64,000 bases of DNA from Arachis hypogaea (taxonomy: Eukaryota; Streptophyta; Magnoliopsida; Fabales; Fabaceae), in assembly GCF_003086295.3 (NCBI RefSeq), contig NW_027255454.1, forward strand, positions 62,001-126,000, in the 5' to 3' direction. The translations under genes and the position numbers were made by a program. The notes under the pieces are model-generated. The model made no database searches. It saw only the letters and a list, made by a program, of their open reading frames with translations, and was not told the DNA's origin. Positions 1 through 9,625 of this stretch are shown in pieces. Each line of letters opens with the position of its first letter. Position 1 is the first letter of the stretch.

Positions 1-2
1 AC

Positions 3-71
3 CCCGGAGGCTATTGGCATTCCAAGCACTGGTGGAAATTTTTGGACGAATTTAAACATAAGCCAGCATAA
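3..71 (+). CDS. Possible C-terminal tail of the upstream (pol?) ORF, partial
   Basis: Frame 3 is open from the window edge to TAA at 69-71 and gives a short tail rich in Trp, His and Lys (it contains WHSKHWWKFLDEF). The inverted-repeat motif at 116-139, which follows the coding region in this kind of element, sits just downstream, so this is plausibly the last codons of the upstream polyprotein. It is too short to assign to a domain; the frame choice is inference. Confidence 0.3.
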   Translation, partial: PGGYWHSKHWWKFLDEFKHKPA

Positions 72-115
72 CAGGATACTCTTCCAATGTCCAACTTAAG
101 GACTTTAACTAAAAG

Positions 116-139
116 TGCTAGGTGGGAGACAACCTACCA
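116..139 (+). other. Post-pol inverted-repeat motif (GGTGGGAGACAACCTACC)
   Basis: A short imperfect inverted repeat, GGTGGG with CCTACC around a small loop, just after the coding tail. A related motif, GTTGGGAGGCAACCCAAC, occurs in element D at 38829-38846, also at the end of its coding part. The placement in two different families suggests a conserved boundary element; its function is not known to me. Confidence 0.55.
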
Positions 140-285
140 TGGTATGGTCGCTTCTTTCTCAATCTATTTCTTGTTTATTGTTTTCAATTTACCCTTTTTT
201 TTATTTTAACATTAACCTGGAATCATGCATAGCATTCATGTTAATCACTGCATCCTGCATTTTTCAGTTAAAAAAAAAAAGGGTT

Positions 286-760
286 GCACGACGCGATCGC
301 ATGCCCCATGCGATCGCGTCATATCCCGAAAAACACCACCCATGTGACCGCGTGACCCACGCGGCCGCGTGATATATATATCGGCGTAAGGATCCAACGA
401 ACAGAAAGTTGGGCTGGAATCGTGCGGCTCTTGTGCGTTTCGCACAAATTGGCCCACGCGATCGCATGCCCCATGCGATCGCGTCATTTACCCAATACCA
501 ATCCCACGCGACCGTGTGAGCGACGCGATCGCGTCGCATGGATTGCATATCACCCCAAAAGGAGACAGAGAGTTGTGCTGAAACGGCGCTGGAGTCGTGC
601 GTTTAGCACGAATTCCAGCGACGCGATCGCGCGACCCACGCGATCGCGTCACCCCTCTTTTCCCCCTCTCATGCGATCGCGCGCCCCACGCGATCGCGTC
701 TCCCCCATTTTCACCCGAACCACGTGACCGCGTGCCCCACGCAGTCGCGTGGATTCAAAA
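286..760. repeat. CpG-rich palindromic array (ACGCGATCGCGT), internal
   Basis: Many copies of ACGCGATCGCGT and degenerate relatives (GACGCGATCGCG, CACGCGACCGCGTG), spaced every 15-40 bp in otherwise AT-rich DNA. The core is a perfect 12-bp palindrome. The same motif family recurs in this element's own LTR at about 5645-5832, upstream of the TATA box. ORFs crossing this region on both strands are by-products of the low stop-codon content of the repeat. Confidence 0.85.
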
Positions 761-767
761 ATATAAC
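758..767 (+). promoter_or_regulatory. TATA-like sequence of a putative internal promoter
   Basis: AAAATATAAC lies directly after the palindromic array and before a C/T-rich leader, the same order seen in the LTR of this element (array, then TTATAAAG at 5926). It may be the core of an internal promoter for the accessory ORF at 2109. This rests on position and layout only. Confidence 0.35.
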
Positions 768-770
768 CCC

Positions 771-1200
771 CCAGCCACGCGAACCCTATCAGTCGCGCAG
801 CCCCCCTTCACCCCAACCCTTTTCTCCTTCTCTGTTCTTCTTCCCCCAGCCACCGCCGGCCAGCCACCACGCCACTACCCCGACGCCGCCGCCGTCGTAC
901 CATCCCCTCCCCTTCTCTCTTCTTCCTTCTTCCTCTCTCCTCCCCTTTCCACCACAGCCACCTCCGCGAGCACCGCCCAGCCACCGCCGGCCATCCAGCC
1001 GCGCCCCCTCTCCGCCACCCACCCCCTTCAGCCAGCAACAACCACCGCCCTCCCTTCCCCTATCCTCTTCCTCTCTCACTAACCCTAATACCTCCCTCCG
1101 CCACTGCCCCCTCAGCCGCCACCGCGACGCCGTGCACCACCACCGCGCCGGACGCCGCCGCAGCCACCTTCTTCCCTGTTCCACCCCTTCCGCTTACCAG
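771..1200 (+). other. C/T-rich, GC-rich leader, no credible ORF
   Basis: A strongly strand-asymmetric stretch of C, CT and CCG runs (CCGCCGCCGTCG, CTTCTTCCCCC). It resembles a plant 5' untranslated leader. Pro/Ser-rich frames on the plus strand and Gly/Arg-rich frames on the minus strand come from this composition and are not called as genes. It ends at CTTACCAG, followed by GTTCTG, a possible splice donor. Confidence 0.5.
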
Positions 1201-2107
1201 GTTCTGCAACACGCAACCCTTTTTATCCGTTCGTCACTTTTCTGTATTTTTTTTCCGTTTATGTTCATGATTAGGATAGCTAGACTTGCATGTTGTAGTG
1301 GATTTTTAGGTTGTTAGGTAGCTTAGGCTGTGGTTAGTGGATCTAGGTCTGTTTCCTTGCACTGTTCTTACTTCTGTTTTATCCTATGTGCAAATCTGTT
1401 GCTGCTATAATCATGATTCATATGCTGCTTTCTTGTATGTTGCTGCTGTTTACGTTGAGTTTTTATGTTTATTTTATATCTCTGTACATGCAGCTTGATT
1501 TCTTTTAATTCATATGAACTGATATGATTGCTGTTTATTTTCCAGGACAATCCAATTTTAGCCGGAATGCTGCGCAAATTTTTTGAAAATTGTTTTCATT
1601 CTTGTTTTGGTTTGGCAACTCTGTTTTACTCTGCTTCCCCCAAACCATTTCATGAATGCTAGGGCCACTTTCTTATCCTCTTTGATTTCCTGGTTCATAA
1701 CCTGCATTTGTGATTCACTGATTCCAATTTCTGATTTCTTTATTTCTATTCGAATAAGCATCACCCTGTTTTCTTTATTCGATTATGAGTACTTCTATTC
1801 TTACCTGTGAATCCTTGTTATATGGAATTTTTTCTATGACACTTACTTTCCTAACTCACTAATTTTAATTTACTAATTTCTTTTTACCATACTAACCCTC
1901 TTGATCTCTTTTCTGATCACTTTCACTTCCTCTAACTTTCTCACTATGGCATATTAATTTTTTTTCTTTCCATTTAACATTAATTCAATCACATTTCAAT
2001 TACTCATTTTCCTTATTCTATTTCTCCCTTACCGCTTTGAGTTTCCTTTGTTTAAATTTCCTATTTGCTTTCCTATTTTATCCATTTCCTGGTTTTCTAT
2101 TTTTCAG
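1201..2107 (+). other. Putative intron in the leader of the accessory ORF
   Basis: T-rich, coding-poor sequence starting with GTTCTGC after CCAG and ending with a pyrimidine tract and TTTTTCAG, one base before the ATG of the accessory ORF at 2109. Composition changes at both edges: GC-rich leader before, coding-like after. Another acceptor-like TTTTCCAG lies near 1545. Introns are known in Ogre-type elements, but splicing here is inferred from sequence only. Confidence 0.4.
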
Positions 2108-2108
2108 G

Positions 2109-3392
2109 ATGTCTGCCTCACAAAAGAAAGGCAAAGGCAAGGCTACGGGCAAGCGCAAGCGAGGAGATTCCTCCCAGTCCATCATTGCTCTAATGCACGA
2201 TTCCTCATAGCGGGAGAAGAACTTCACATAGCAGGAAAAAGCTGACCAGCTGCTCCCTTCGACAGATCCTATAAAATTTGCAAACCGGTACTGTGAGCTG
2301 AATTACCCGACTTTTGCAAACTCCAGAAATCTATACCTGGAACGTACCTTGAAGATTCCAGAAGCCCTCCAGTAATACACCACTGAGCAAATCAAGCAAA
2401 GGGGCTGGTTTTTTCTGGAGAGACCACTAACAGAGGTCAATGCATCTTGGGTACGGGAATTCTATTGCAACTACTACCTTACTACCCTCGATGTAGTGAA
2501 CCTGAGGGGAAAGCAAATTCTGGTGACTGAGGAGGCCATAGAGACCGTTCTCCAGCTCCCAGCCAAGTCCGATCAGCCAGATGGTTATGCACAGGCTGAG
2601 GAGGACATGGGCCAGATGCGGTTTGATTGGGATGCTGTGAAGGCACGGATAGCTCTCGACCCTGCTGTTCCTTGGGAGATGGGTCAGGACACCACTATGC
2701 CTAGAGGGATCAAGAGAGTGTACTTGAATGATGAGGCTCGGCTATGGCATCAGATCTTGAGCAACTATGTGATGCCGAGTACTCATGAGACTGAGATCCC
2801 GGCTGCCATGATCACCCTCCTCTGATGTGTGCTGGAGGGTAAGGACCTGTACTTGCCTCGTTTTATCCGGCATTATATGGCCAGGGTCCACGTCCGAGGC
2901 ACCCTCCCCTTTCCTTATCTGGTTACACGGCTACGCCGTCAGGCTGATGTGCCTTGGGAGGATACCGATGAGTGACCACCAGCAGCGGACTGCAGGAAGA
3001 TCATCCCTCACAGCAGGAACTTCCTTGCTTTGGGCTACAGACCACCACCTGTCACTGCTACTGATAAGACAGCCCCTCTATCTGCTGGACCCTCTTCATC
3101 CACAACTGCCCCAGCTGCCCTTGCTGCCACCACTGCACCTCCACCCGCCTCTGAGCCGGTTTATCGCCTCGTGCACAGTCTATTTCGCCAGCTTGATCAG
3201 ATGGAGCGCCGTAACAGGCACCAGTATGAGAGATTGGAGCGCCGCAGCAGGCGACGCTATTCCCATCTGAAGCTGATGATCAGACAGGGCGCCGACATCC
3301 CCTCCGAGCCCGGCACACCATCAGAGCCATCAGAGGAGGAGGAGGATGAGCACGAGGAGGAGCCTCCTTCCCAGGCGGAGACTCATCAGTAG
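2109..3392 (+). pseudogene. Accessory ORF, 'putative plant transposon protein'-like, broken
   Basis: One frame runs from ATG 2109 to TAG 3390-3392 (427 codons) but is interrupted by stops at 2208, 2229, 2373, 2823 and 2973. The N-terminus is Lys/Gly/Arg-rich (KKGKGKATGKRKRG), possibly nuclear or nucleic-acid binding. The middle has WVREFYCNYY and an aspartate/tryptophan-rich block, which I recognise from the plant family named 'putative plant transposon protein', common in legume retroelements. A Pro/Ala/Ser/Thr linker follows, then an Arg-rich helix and an acidic Glu tail. The frame stays readable to about 3650. No frameshift is needed, so this looks like recent decay by point mutation. Its biochemical role is unknown. 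The start is chosen because it directly follows the acceptor-like TTTTTCAG. Confidence 0.65.
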
Positions 3393-3582
3393 GCAGGCAT
3401 AGAGCACGCTACACCACAGCAGGAGGCCCCACATCAGCTTGAGGCTGCAGATCCGGAGATCCCGATCCAGTCAGTCCCCCCTCTACAGCAGCCAGACTCT
3501 CAGCCCACCACCGCCACAGAGACCCCAGCTACCATCCCTACCAGTGATGACACTCCTTCACACCCGGCTTCCCGATGCTTCA

Positions 3583-3600
3583 TTTTAAGTGTGGGGAGGT
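3583..3600 (+). other. Internal PPT-like sequence
   Basis: TTTTAAGTGTGGGGAGGT is nearly identical to the tract that abuts the 3' LTR at 5325-5341, but lies 1.74 kb upstream, near the end of the accessory frame. It could be a second polypurine tract or a remnant duplication. Confidence 0.5.
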
Positions 3601-3602
3601 CG

Positions 3603-5324
3603 CCATCTCTGGCGTTTATTTTGGTGAACTACTACATACTTTTTCTTTTATTTTGAATATTTTTCTGTATTTTTCTCTTTTTCTTTTATTATTATTTTCT
3701 AAGTACTTATACATTGCTACTTGTGTATTTTACTCTATTTTCTGCATTTTGTATTTTTTGTTCATATTTTAGTTATTTAGTTCATTTTAGTTATTTAGTT
3801 TAGTTTGCAATTCTAACTTATTAGTGGATCAATTAGTATAGTTTACCCTTTTTACATAAGACAGCTTAGTTATAGCTTAGTTTAAATTGACAAATATAAA
3901 AAGGAGTAAGCTTGGAACTTGAACATAATAGATTTAGATCCATAAAACCTTGTATATATATAGCATTACATGATGTAGTTAAACTGACAACATTTCATCA
4001 AGGAGAAACATTAAAACTTCAAAGGCTACCCTAAATTACTTTTTAAGAGAATAATGAGAATTTTTAACTAAACTTGCATGACATACATAAGTGATAAATG
4101 ATTTTTTAGCAAGAGAACACATAGCCTGTGAGTTTTGAGCTTAACTGTATGGTTACATTCAAACCATAATTTTTATTTCTGTGTGTTCCAACCTTCTTTC
4201 TTATTCTGGTGTTCTTTACTTTGTTTTAGTCTATATGTCCGATTATCGAATATAGGTACATCTCAAAATAATGATTAAGGCCATCATTTGATTTTAGCTC
4301 ACTTATCCTAAATTAGCCTACCTTTTACATCACCTTTGTTACCCCCCTTTGAGCTTTTTTAAAAAAAACCCCTTATTCTATTTTAGCCAAATTACTAGCC
4401 TGAAGCAGAAAAACAAAAGAAAATCCCAAGTGAATCCTTGGTTAGCTTAAGATAGAAAATTATAAATAGAGTAAAATGTGGGAAACTTATTGGGAACATA
4501 GTTGATAAAGACAAAAGGTAGAAAAATTAAAAAGAATAAAGCAACTCAAAATTTTGGGAAGTAGGCTCATGAAAATTCAAATTAATTAAAATTACCATGT
4601 GTATTCAAAAAAAAAAAGTTAGTTTTCAAGCATGTAAATAAGGGGATACAAAAAGAACTCCCCAATGCAAAATAAAAAGCAATGCACATGGGATAAAAAC
4701 AAGAATTGAAACATGAGCATGTGACATCAAAAGCGAGAAAATAGGGAGAATAGGTAAAGAAGCATTGTTTTACTAAGTATGTATTTTAGGTGAGATCTTA
4801 GTCTAATTAAGGATTCACTTATTAGCTCACTTAGCCTTATACATATATCCTTACCCTTTGCCTTGACCCCATTACAACCTTAATTAAAGACCTCATGAGT
4901 TTTGGTATGACTATGTTGTATAATTGTTGATTGGTTAGATGAAAAACAAAGTTATAGAAAGGAAGAATGAAAAGAAGAATAGAGTGATTAACCTAATAAA
5001 CACTGAGTGATTAGAGAGAAAACACAAAATCCAGTGAGGGTTCAAAAGCTCATTAAACATTTATCTCTGATTGTCTTGCAAGTTGTTTTCCTCTAATCTC
5101 ATTTGCAAAAAATGCTTTATTATTTGAATGTTAGCCATATATGTATATATATCTCCTTGAAAATGTGAAATAATTTGACTACATGTAGGCTTTATATATG
5201 AGTGGATGAATTAGAATTGCATGACTCATTAGGTAGATGCATTTAGCATAGGTTGCATTTCATAACATTCCATCACTTTAACCTTAATTATTTACCTTGG
5301 ATTTAGCATGAAGATATGCTAGTG
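3603..5324 (+). other. AT-rich 3' non-coding region of element 0
   Basis: About 1.7 kb of AT-rich DNA with no credible ORF on either strand, between the accessory frame and the polypurine tract. It contains homopolymer A and T runs and no internal repeat large enough to name. It is interpreted as the element's long 3' untranslated region. Confidence 0.6.
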
Positions 5325-5341
5325 TTTAAGTGTGGGGAGGT
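5325..5341 (+). promoter_or_regulatory. Polypurine tract of element 0
   Basis: TTTAAGTGTGGGGAGGT directly precedes the LTR start TGATAAACCC. A purine-rich tract adjoining the 3' LTR is the expected plus-strand primer site for reverse transcription. Confidence 0.7.
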
Positions 5342-5644
5342 TGATAAACCCATATTTCAAGAGTTCTTTTGTGCTTAATTAGAGTGATTTATTCAACTCT
5401 TCACCTACTTATTCACATTAATTGCATGGTTTTACTTTCCCTTCCTTATTATGTCATATTGTGAAAAACATGTTTCCTAAGCTTTAAAAAAATTAATTAT
5501 TTTAATTACCTTTATTTCCATTCGATGCCGTGATTAGTGTGTTGAGTAGCTTCAGGTTTCCTAAGGCTGAATGACTTAAAGGATGAAAAAAGGAAATATA
5601 CAAAAATGGAAGGAGAAGGCAAAACGGAGCTTTAAGGAAACTGG

Positions 5645-5832
5645 TATCCATGCGATTGCATGGACGACGCGATCGCGTGCCAGAAGCAAAGAAGCAGCGA
5701 CGCGGCCGCATGACAGACGCGACCGCGCGCCTTGAGTAGAACACCTACGACACGGACGCGTGACTGACGTGACCGCGTGGAAAGGAAAAGCTCCAGATGA
5801 CGCGACCGCGTGACCTACGCGGACGCGTGACA
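5645..5832. repeat. CpG-rich palindromic array in U3 of element 0 LTR
   Basis: Repeats of ACGCGATCGCGT, GACGCGGCCGC and GACGCGACCGCG type, separated by 15-25 bp. It lies about 95 bp upstream of the TATA box and is the LTR counterpart of the internal array at 286-760. Confidence 0.8.
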
Positions 5833-5925
5833 GAGGCCACGTATCAGAATTTACATAATACGCCCCCAGCAATTTCTGAAGCCCTTTTTGGCCCAGATCC
5901 AAGTACAGAAAGCATAGATTAGAGG

Positions 5926-5934
5926 TTATAAAGT
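5926..5934 (+). promoter_or_regulatory. TATA box of element 0 LTR
   Basis: TTATAAAGT, located between the U3 palindromic array and the T-rich R/U5 region, where the LTR core promoter is expected. Confidence 0.5.
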
Positions 5935-6713
5935 GGAGGAATGCATCCATTCAAAAGGGAGCTCACCAATTTCTAGTTTTCATGATTTAGATTTAGTTTA
6001 GAGAGAGATTCTCTCTATCTCTTAGGATTTAGGACTTCTTCTTGTTTTGGGAGTAACTCTGGATCCAGGTTTTAATATTCTTTTATTTCAATTTTACTTT
6101 TATTTATTTGATTCCAATATTTGAATTGATTATTATAATTTAAATTATGAATTATTCCATGTTACAGATTTCTATTTGAATTAATGATATTTAAGGTATT
6201 TTTCAGTTTATGATTGTTCTCTTTGATTTAAGTTGCCATTGCTTCCCATCTAAGGACACTTTTATTATTCCAGCAATTTACTTTTTCCTCTTTTGGTCTT
6301 GGTTAAGAAATCCGTGACTCAACATTATCGAACTCAGCATAATTGATAATCGTTATCTTGCTAATTGATCTGAACTTCAATAATCCCAACTTTTTCCTAG
6401 GAAATAAATAGGATTCGAAGGTCAAACTAATTAGTCCCTTGACTTACCTTTGCTTCATAGGTTAACTAAGTGGAATTAAGATACAACTTTCATTATTGTT
6501 GAGAGGGATAACTAAGTTGGACTTCTAATTTCCCTTATCTTGCCAAAAGTTGTTTTACAGTTATTATTTATTTTTAATTGCCATTTAATTCACTCGTCAT
6601 TTAAATTACTTGCTTCTCACCTTCTAAACCCCGATTACAACCTTTATAACCAATAATAAGAACATACTTCCTCGCAGTTCCTTGAGAAGATGACCCGAGG
6701 TTTGAATACTCGG

Positions 6714-8057
6714 TTAAGCTTATTTTTGTTTTCTTTTCTTGACTCTCTAATCATTTATGCTCAGAACCTTGAGCTTTGAGGGAGTGCTTTTGCACTTGAG
6801 CCTAGCCTTGACTTCTAAGTGTTTTGTTTTCAAGCATTTGGCTTGATACATAAACACCACAAGTACTTAACATATTGTCATTGGTACTCAGAGCCTTCAG
6901 CTTTCTCATTCTTTCCCTTTTTCTTTTTTTTTTGCCTTAATTTGTATTTGCTTCTTCAAGGTTTTCATGATTTTCAAAAGATTTCACAAAATGTACTAGA
7001 TGAAAACTTCAATTAAATAAAATCCAATGCAATTAAGCAACAATTAATCATACTAGCTTTTCAAAACTTATATGCACATGCTAAACTCTTCTTTAATTCC
7101 TTGTTTGTTTATGATCATGATACTTTACTGCTTTAAGCTTTACAAAACTCAAGTTGGTAGTCATAATGGCATGGCAACATGTTACAAATCAATATTCAAG
7201 CTATGCTTATTCATACCACACATGCATACAGAGAATATAAAGACAATCATGCATTTTAAGTGTTGGAAACAAATGAGGAAAAAAGGAACTCTACAACCTT
7301 GTAGTTCATCTTCATTATTGTTGTCCTTTTTCCTCTATTCTTCCTCCTTCCCTTGCCAAACTCAGAATGCTTGTTCATCCTCAAGCAACAATTAGAACAA
7401 TGGCTATGCGGCTAAGATGGATCATGAATGTCTTACACAATGAAAAGTTAGTAGTACATGTGTTCTAAGCAAGCAAAATTAAAGATAATAATCAAGGCAC
7501 AAGAGACAGAGACATTGTGATTGCAAACTTAAGAAGGTGAGCATAATACTTTGCATAAAGAATAAGTGGCACACCAAACTTAGTGTGACACTTTCACTTG
7601 GAATTGATGCAAGTATCTTGTAAGGATTAGAACCAAATTTTGTTGCATAGCAACACCAAACTTAGAATGCAACCACATGTCAATTTATTTGAAATAAAAC
7701 TAAACGAAAGAAATTGTTATATGTTAAATACAATCACCAAGCCAAGAATCTGTCATGAATAAAGCTCTCTTGGTAGTGTATTAACAAACACAGTAAATAA
7801 AAGAAAGCATTTAAAACAAAGAGAAAACTAAAATTGTCTAACTAAAAGAAAAATAATAGTGCAAAGAACATTATGATTATGCAAACAAGTGGTGTTGCTG
7901 AATGATTTGCATAGAAAAATAAGTGGCACACCAAACTTAGAATCTTGGTGTGTCACTTTCATTTTTTGATTTGATGCAATCATCCAAAAAGATTGAAAAC
8001 AATTTGTTGCAAGGCAACACCAAACTTAGAATGTAACCATATGCCATTTTATTGAAT
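6714..8057 (-). other. 3' non-coding region of element A, copy 1
   Basis: AT-rich sequence without a supported gene. It contains four copies of the motif CACCAAACTTAG (minus-strand CTAAGTTTGGTG) at about 7571, 7651, 7928 and 8025. In intact A the same motif also abuts the 3' LTR. Confidence 0.6.
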
Positions 8058-9428
8058 TTAAACAAAGTAAAGAAAGAGAACAAAGCATAGAAGAGAAATG
8101 TTACCTACTGTTGGCATGTTGTTCTTTACTTTCTTCCTCTTCTTCCAGTTTGTTAAGAGGAATGACCTCAAGGGAGGAGAAGATTTAGCTATTGCCCCTT
8201 GTCTTGGTCTCTCCTCAGCAAGCTTTCTTTTGTTAATGGCTTGATTGAGCTTGCTTGCTGGATCAGGGGGAGGATTGCTTGTAGTTGACCTTCTTTTCTT
8301 CATGAATATTGTCCTTTGTAGCTTGGTCACAATCCTCTTCTCAGTGCTTTTGTTAATTGCCTTCACTTTCTTGAATCCAAGTCTTGGTGGTTGTGTGATT
8401 ATTGGAGTTTTATCTTCATCTAGAGCCTCTTGAATTAGTGGTTCCATGAGCCCTTCCTCTATGCACTTCTCTGCTTCAATTGAGTGTGACTTCTCTTGAT
8501 TGTCCTCCTCCATTCCTTCTTCACAACTTTCCATCAAGTCCTTTGGGAGGGAATCTTCGTGTTCTATTGTCACTTCAATTAGTTCTTGTGAATGTAAAAT
8601 CCTTGGCTCATGTTCCTCATTCTTCAGTATAATTTCACTTGATACAGGGACCTTTGGTTCTTGTTTTTTCACTTCCTCACCCACAAATTGGTCTTCATCC
8701 TTACTGTTTGATGGTTCTAAGTTCCCCCTTGTTTGCTCTAAGGGCCCATTCATCTTCTTGAGGATGGTTTCTTTCCAGGATTGGGGTTGTGTGTATCTTT
8801 CCACGAGTTTTCTGTGTATTTCAATTGCTTGGCATTGGCTTTCTAAGGGTTTTTTGGACCATTGAAGGTAATCCTCAACTGCTAATTCAAGAGATGAAGG
8901 TTGAGAGTAATTTTGGTGACATGGATGTGTTGTGGTGATGTTGTGTTGAGGGGTATGGAATGAGTTGTGTGATTGATGGGATGACTTGTATGGATTTTGG
9001 AGGAAACTTTGTGTTGAGGCATAGTCAAGTGATGAAGAATTTTCCAAGTATGCTCTGGCAGCATAATCAAGTGATAATGTCCTTGAATGATTAGAATGTG
9101 GATCATTGCATTTCCCTTCTCAGCCATCATTTGTGTACGTGCCTTCATAGTATGAGTCACTTTGTGGCTCTAGGAAATGTTCATATTCTTTCAATTCTTG
9201 GTGATATTCCCAACCGCCATTAGAATAATGACTTGAATCATTTTGTGGTGGTGAGAAATATCCCATATGATTATCTTGTTCATCTTGTGGCTCTGAAGCG
9301 CATCTCCATGGATTGGAGTGCTTAGAATTTGTAAATTCTTGGTGATATTCCCAGCCACCATTAGAGATTTGTGATGGTGGGTGATATCCCAGAAAATTTG
9401 TTTGATCACAAGATGAGTTGAACTCCAT
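8058..9428 (-). pseudogene. Element A ORF (gag position), unknown function, one internal stop
   Basis: One frame of 457 codons from ATG 9428 to a stop at 8058, interrupted by TGA at 9122-9120 (codon 103). It starts about 175 bp after the PBS, so it occupies the place of gag, but I see no gag, protease or polymerase motif. The N-terminal part has two NGGWEYHQE repeats plus related Ser/Pro/Tyr/Gln-rich segments. The middle is acidic (Glu-rich). The C-terminus is Lys/Arg-rich, with NWKKRKKVKN resembling a nuclear localisation signal, followed by a hydrophobic tail. The stop is shared with the second copy, so it predates the duplication. The product may be structural or nucleic-acid binding; this is a guess. 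Confidence 0.6.
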
Positions 9429-9601
9429 TTGAATTTTGTAAAACAGAACACCAATGAAAATTGAAGTCCATGTCTAAGAGAAGAACTTCTGAGCGAGGAA
9501 ATAACTCAAACACCTTGATTTCAATTTAGAACAGAGAACAAAAACAAAAAAATGCCTAATCTAGACTTCTCACCCACTTAATCATTGTTGATCTAAATCA
9601 A

Positions 9602-9619
9602 TCTCCGGCAACGGCGCCA
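9602..9619 (-). promoter_or_regulatory. Primer-binding site of element A, copy 1 (tRNA-Asp)
   Basis: Read on the minus strand, TGGCGCCGTTGCCGGAGA. It matches the 3' end of plant tRNA-Asp(GTC) as I know it except for one base (expected GGGGA). It lies 6 bp inside the 5' LTR. Confidence 0.8.
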
Positions 9620-9625
9620 AAAACT

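Larger units (their letters stand above)
1..6713 (+). mobile_element. Element 0: 3' part of a Ty3/gypsy-type LTR retrotransposon
   Basis: The 3' portion of a plus-strand LTR retrotransposon; the 5' LTR, gag and most or all of pol lie outside the window. The order is: a coding tail, a post-pol inverted-repeat motif, a CpG-rich palindromic array, a C/T-rich leader, an intron-like stretch, an accessory ORF with several stops, an AT-rich 3' region, a purine-rich tract, and a 3' LTR beginning TGATAAACCC. The LTR stops abruptly at 6713, where unrelated sequence begins. An accessory ORF after pol is known in some plant Tat/Ogre-like elements; assignment to that lineage is inference because no reverse transcriptase or integrase is visible. 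The many in-frame stops show this copy is dead. Confidence 0.8.
5342..6713 (+). repeat. 3' LTR of element 0, 3'-truncated
   Basis: Starts with TGATAAACCC right after the polypurine tract. U3 carries a CpG-rich palindromic array (5645-5832), followed by a TATA box (5926-5934), then AGAGAGAGATTCTCTC and a T-rich leader. Near the end is CCGAGGTTTGAATACTCGG, a small inverted repeat in the position where the other LTRs have CCGGTGCACTTGCCGG. No terminal CA is found before the sequence changes at 6713/6714, so the LTR end is missing. ORFs crossing the array are compositional. Confidence 0.75.

Noticed and set aside
724..1317. Pro/Ser-rich plus-strand ORF and Gly/Arg-rich minus-strand ORFs (789-1184)
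   Set aside because: They arise from C/T-rich low-complexity sequence with few stops in any frame; no conserved motif, and the region fits a leader and intron start.
8245..8865. Plus-strand ORFs at 8245-8433 and 8500-8865 (and 24701-25321)
   Set aside because: Antisense shadows of the element A ORF on the minus strand.
8058..9428. Reading element A ORF as a host gene
   Set aside because: It sits between a tRNA-Asp PBS/LTR and a 3' region of an LTR element, and has internal stops in both copies.
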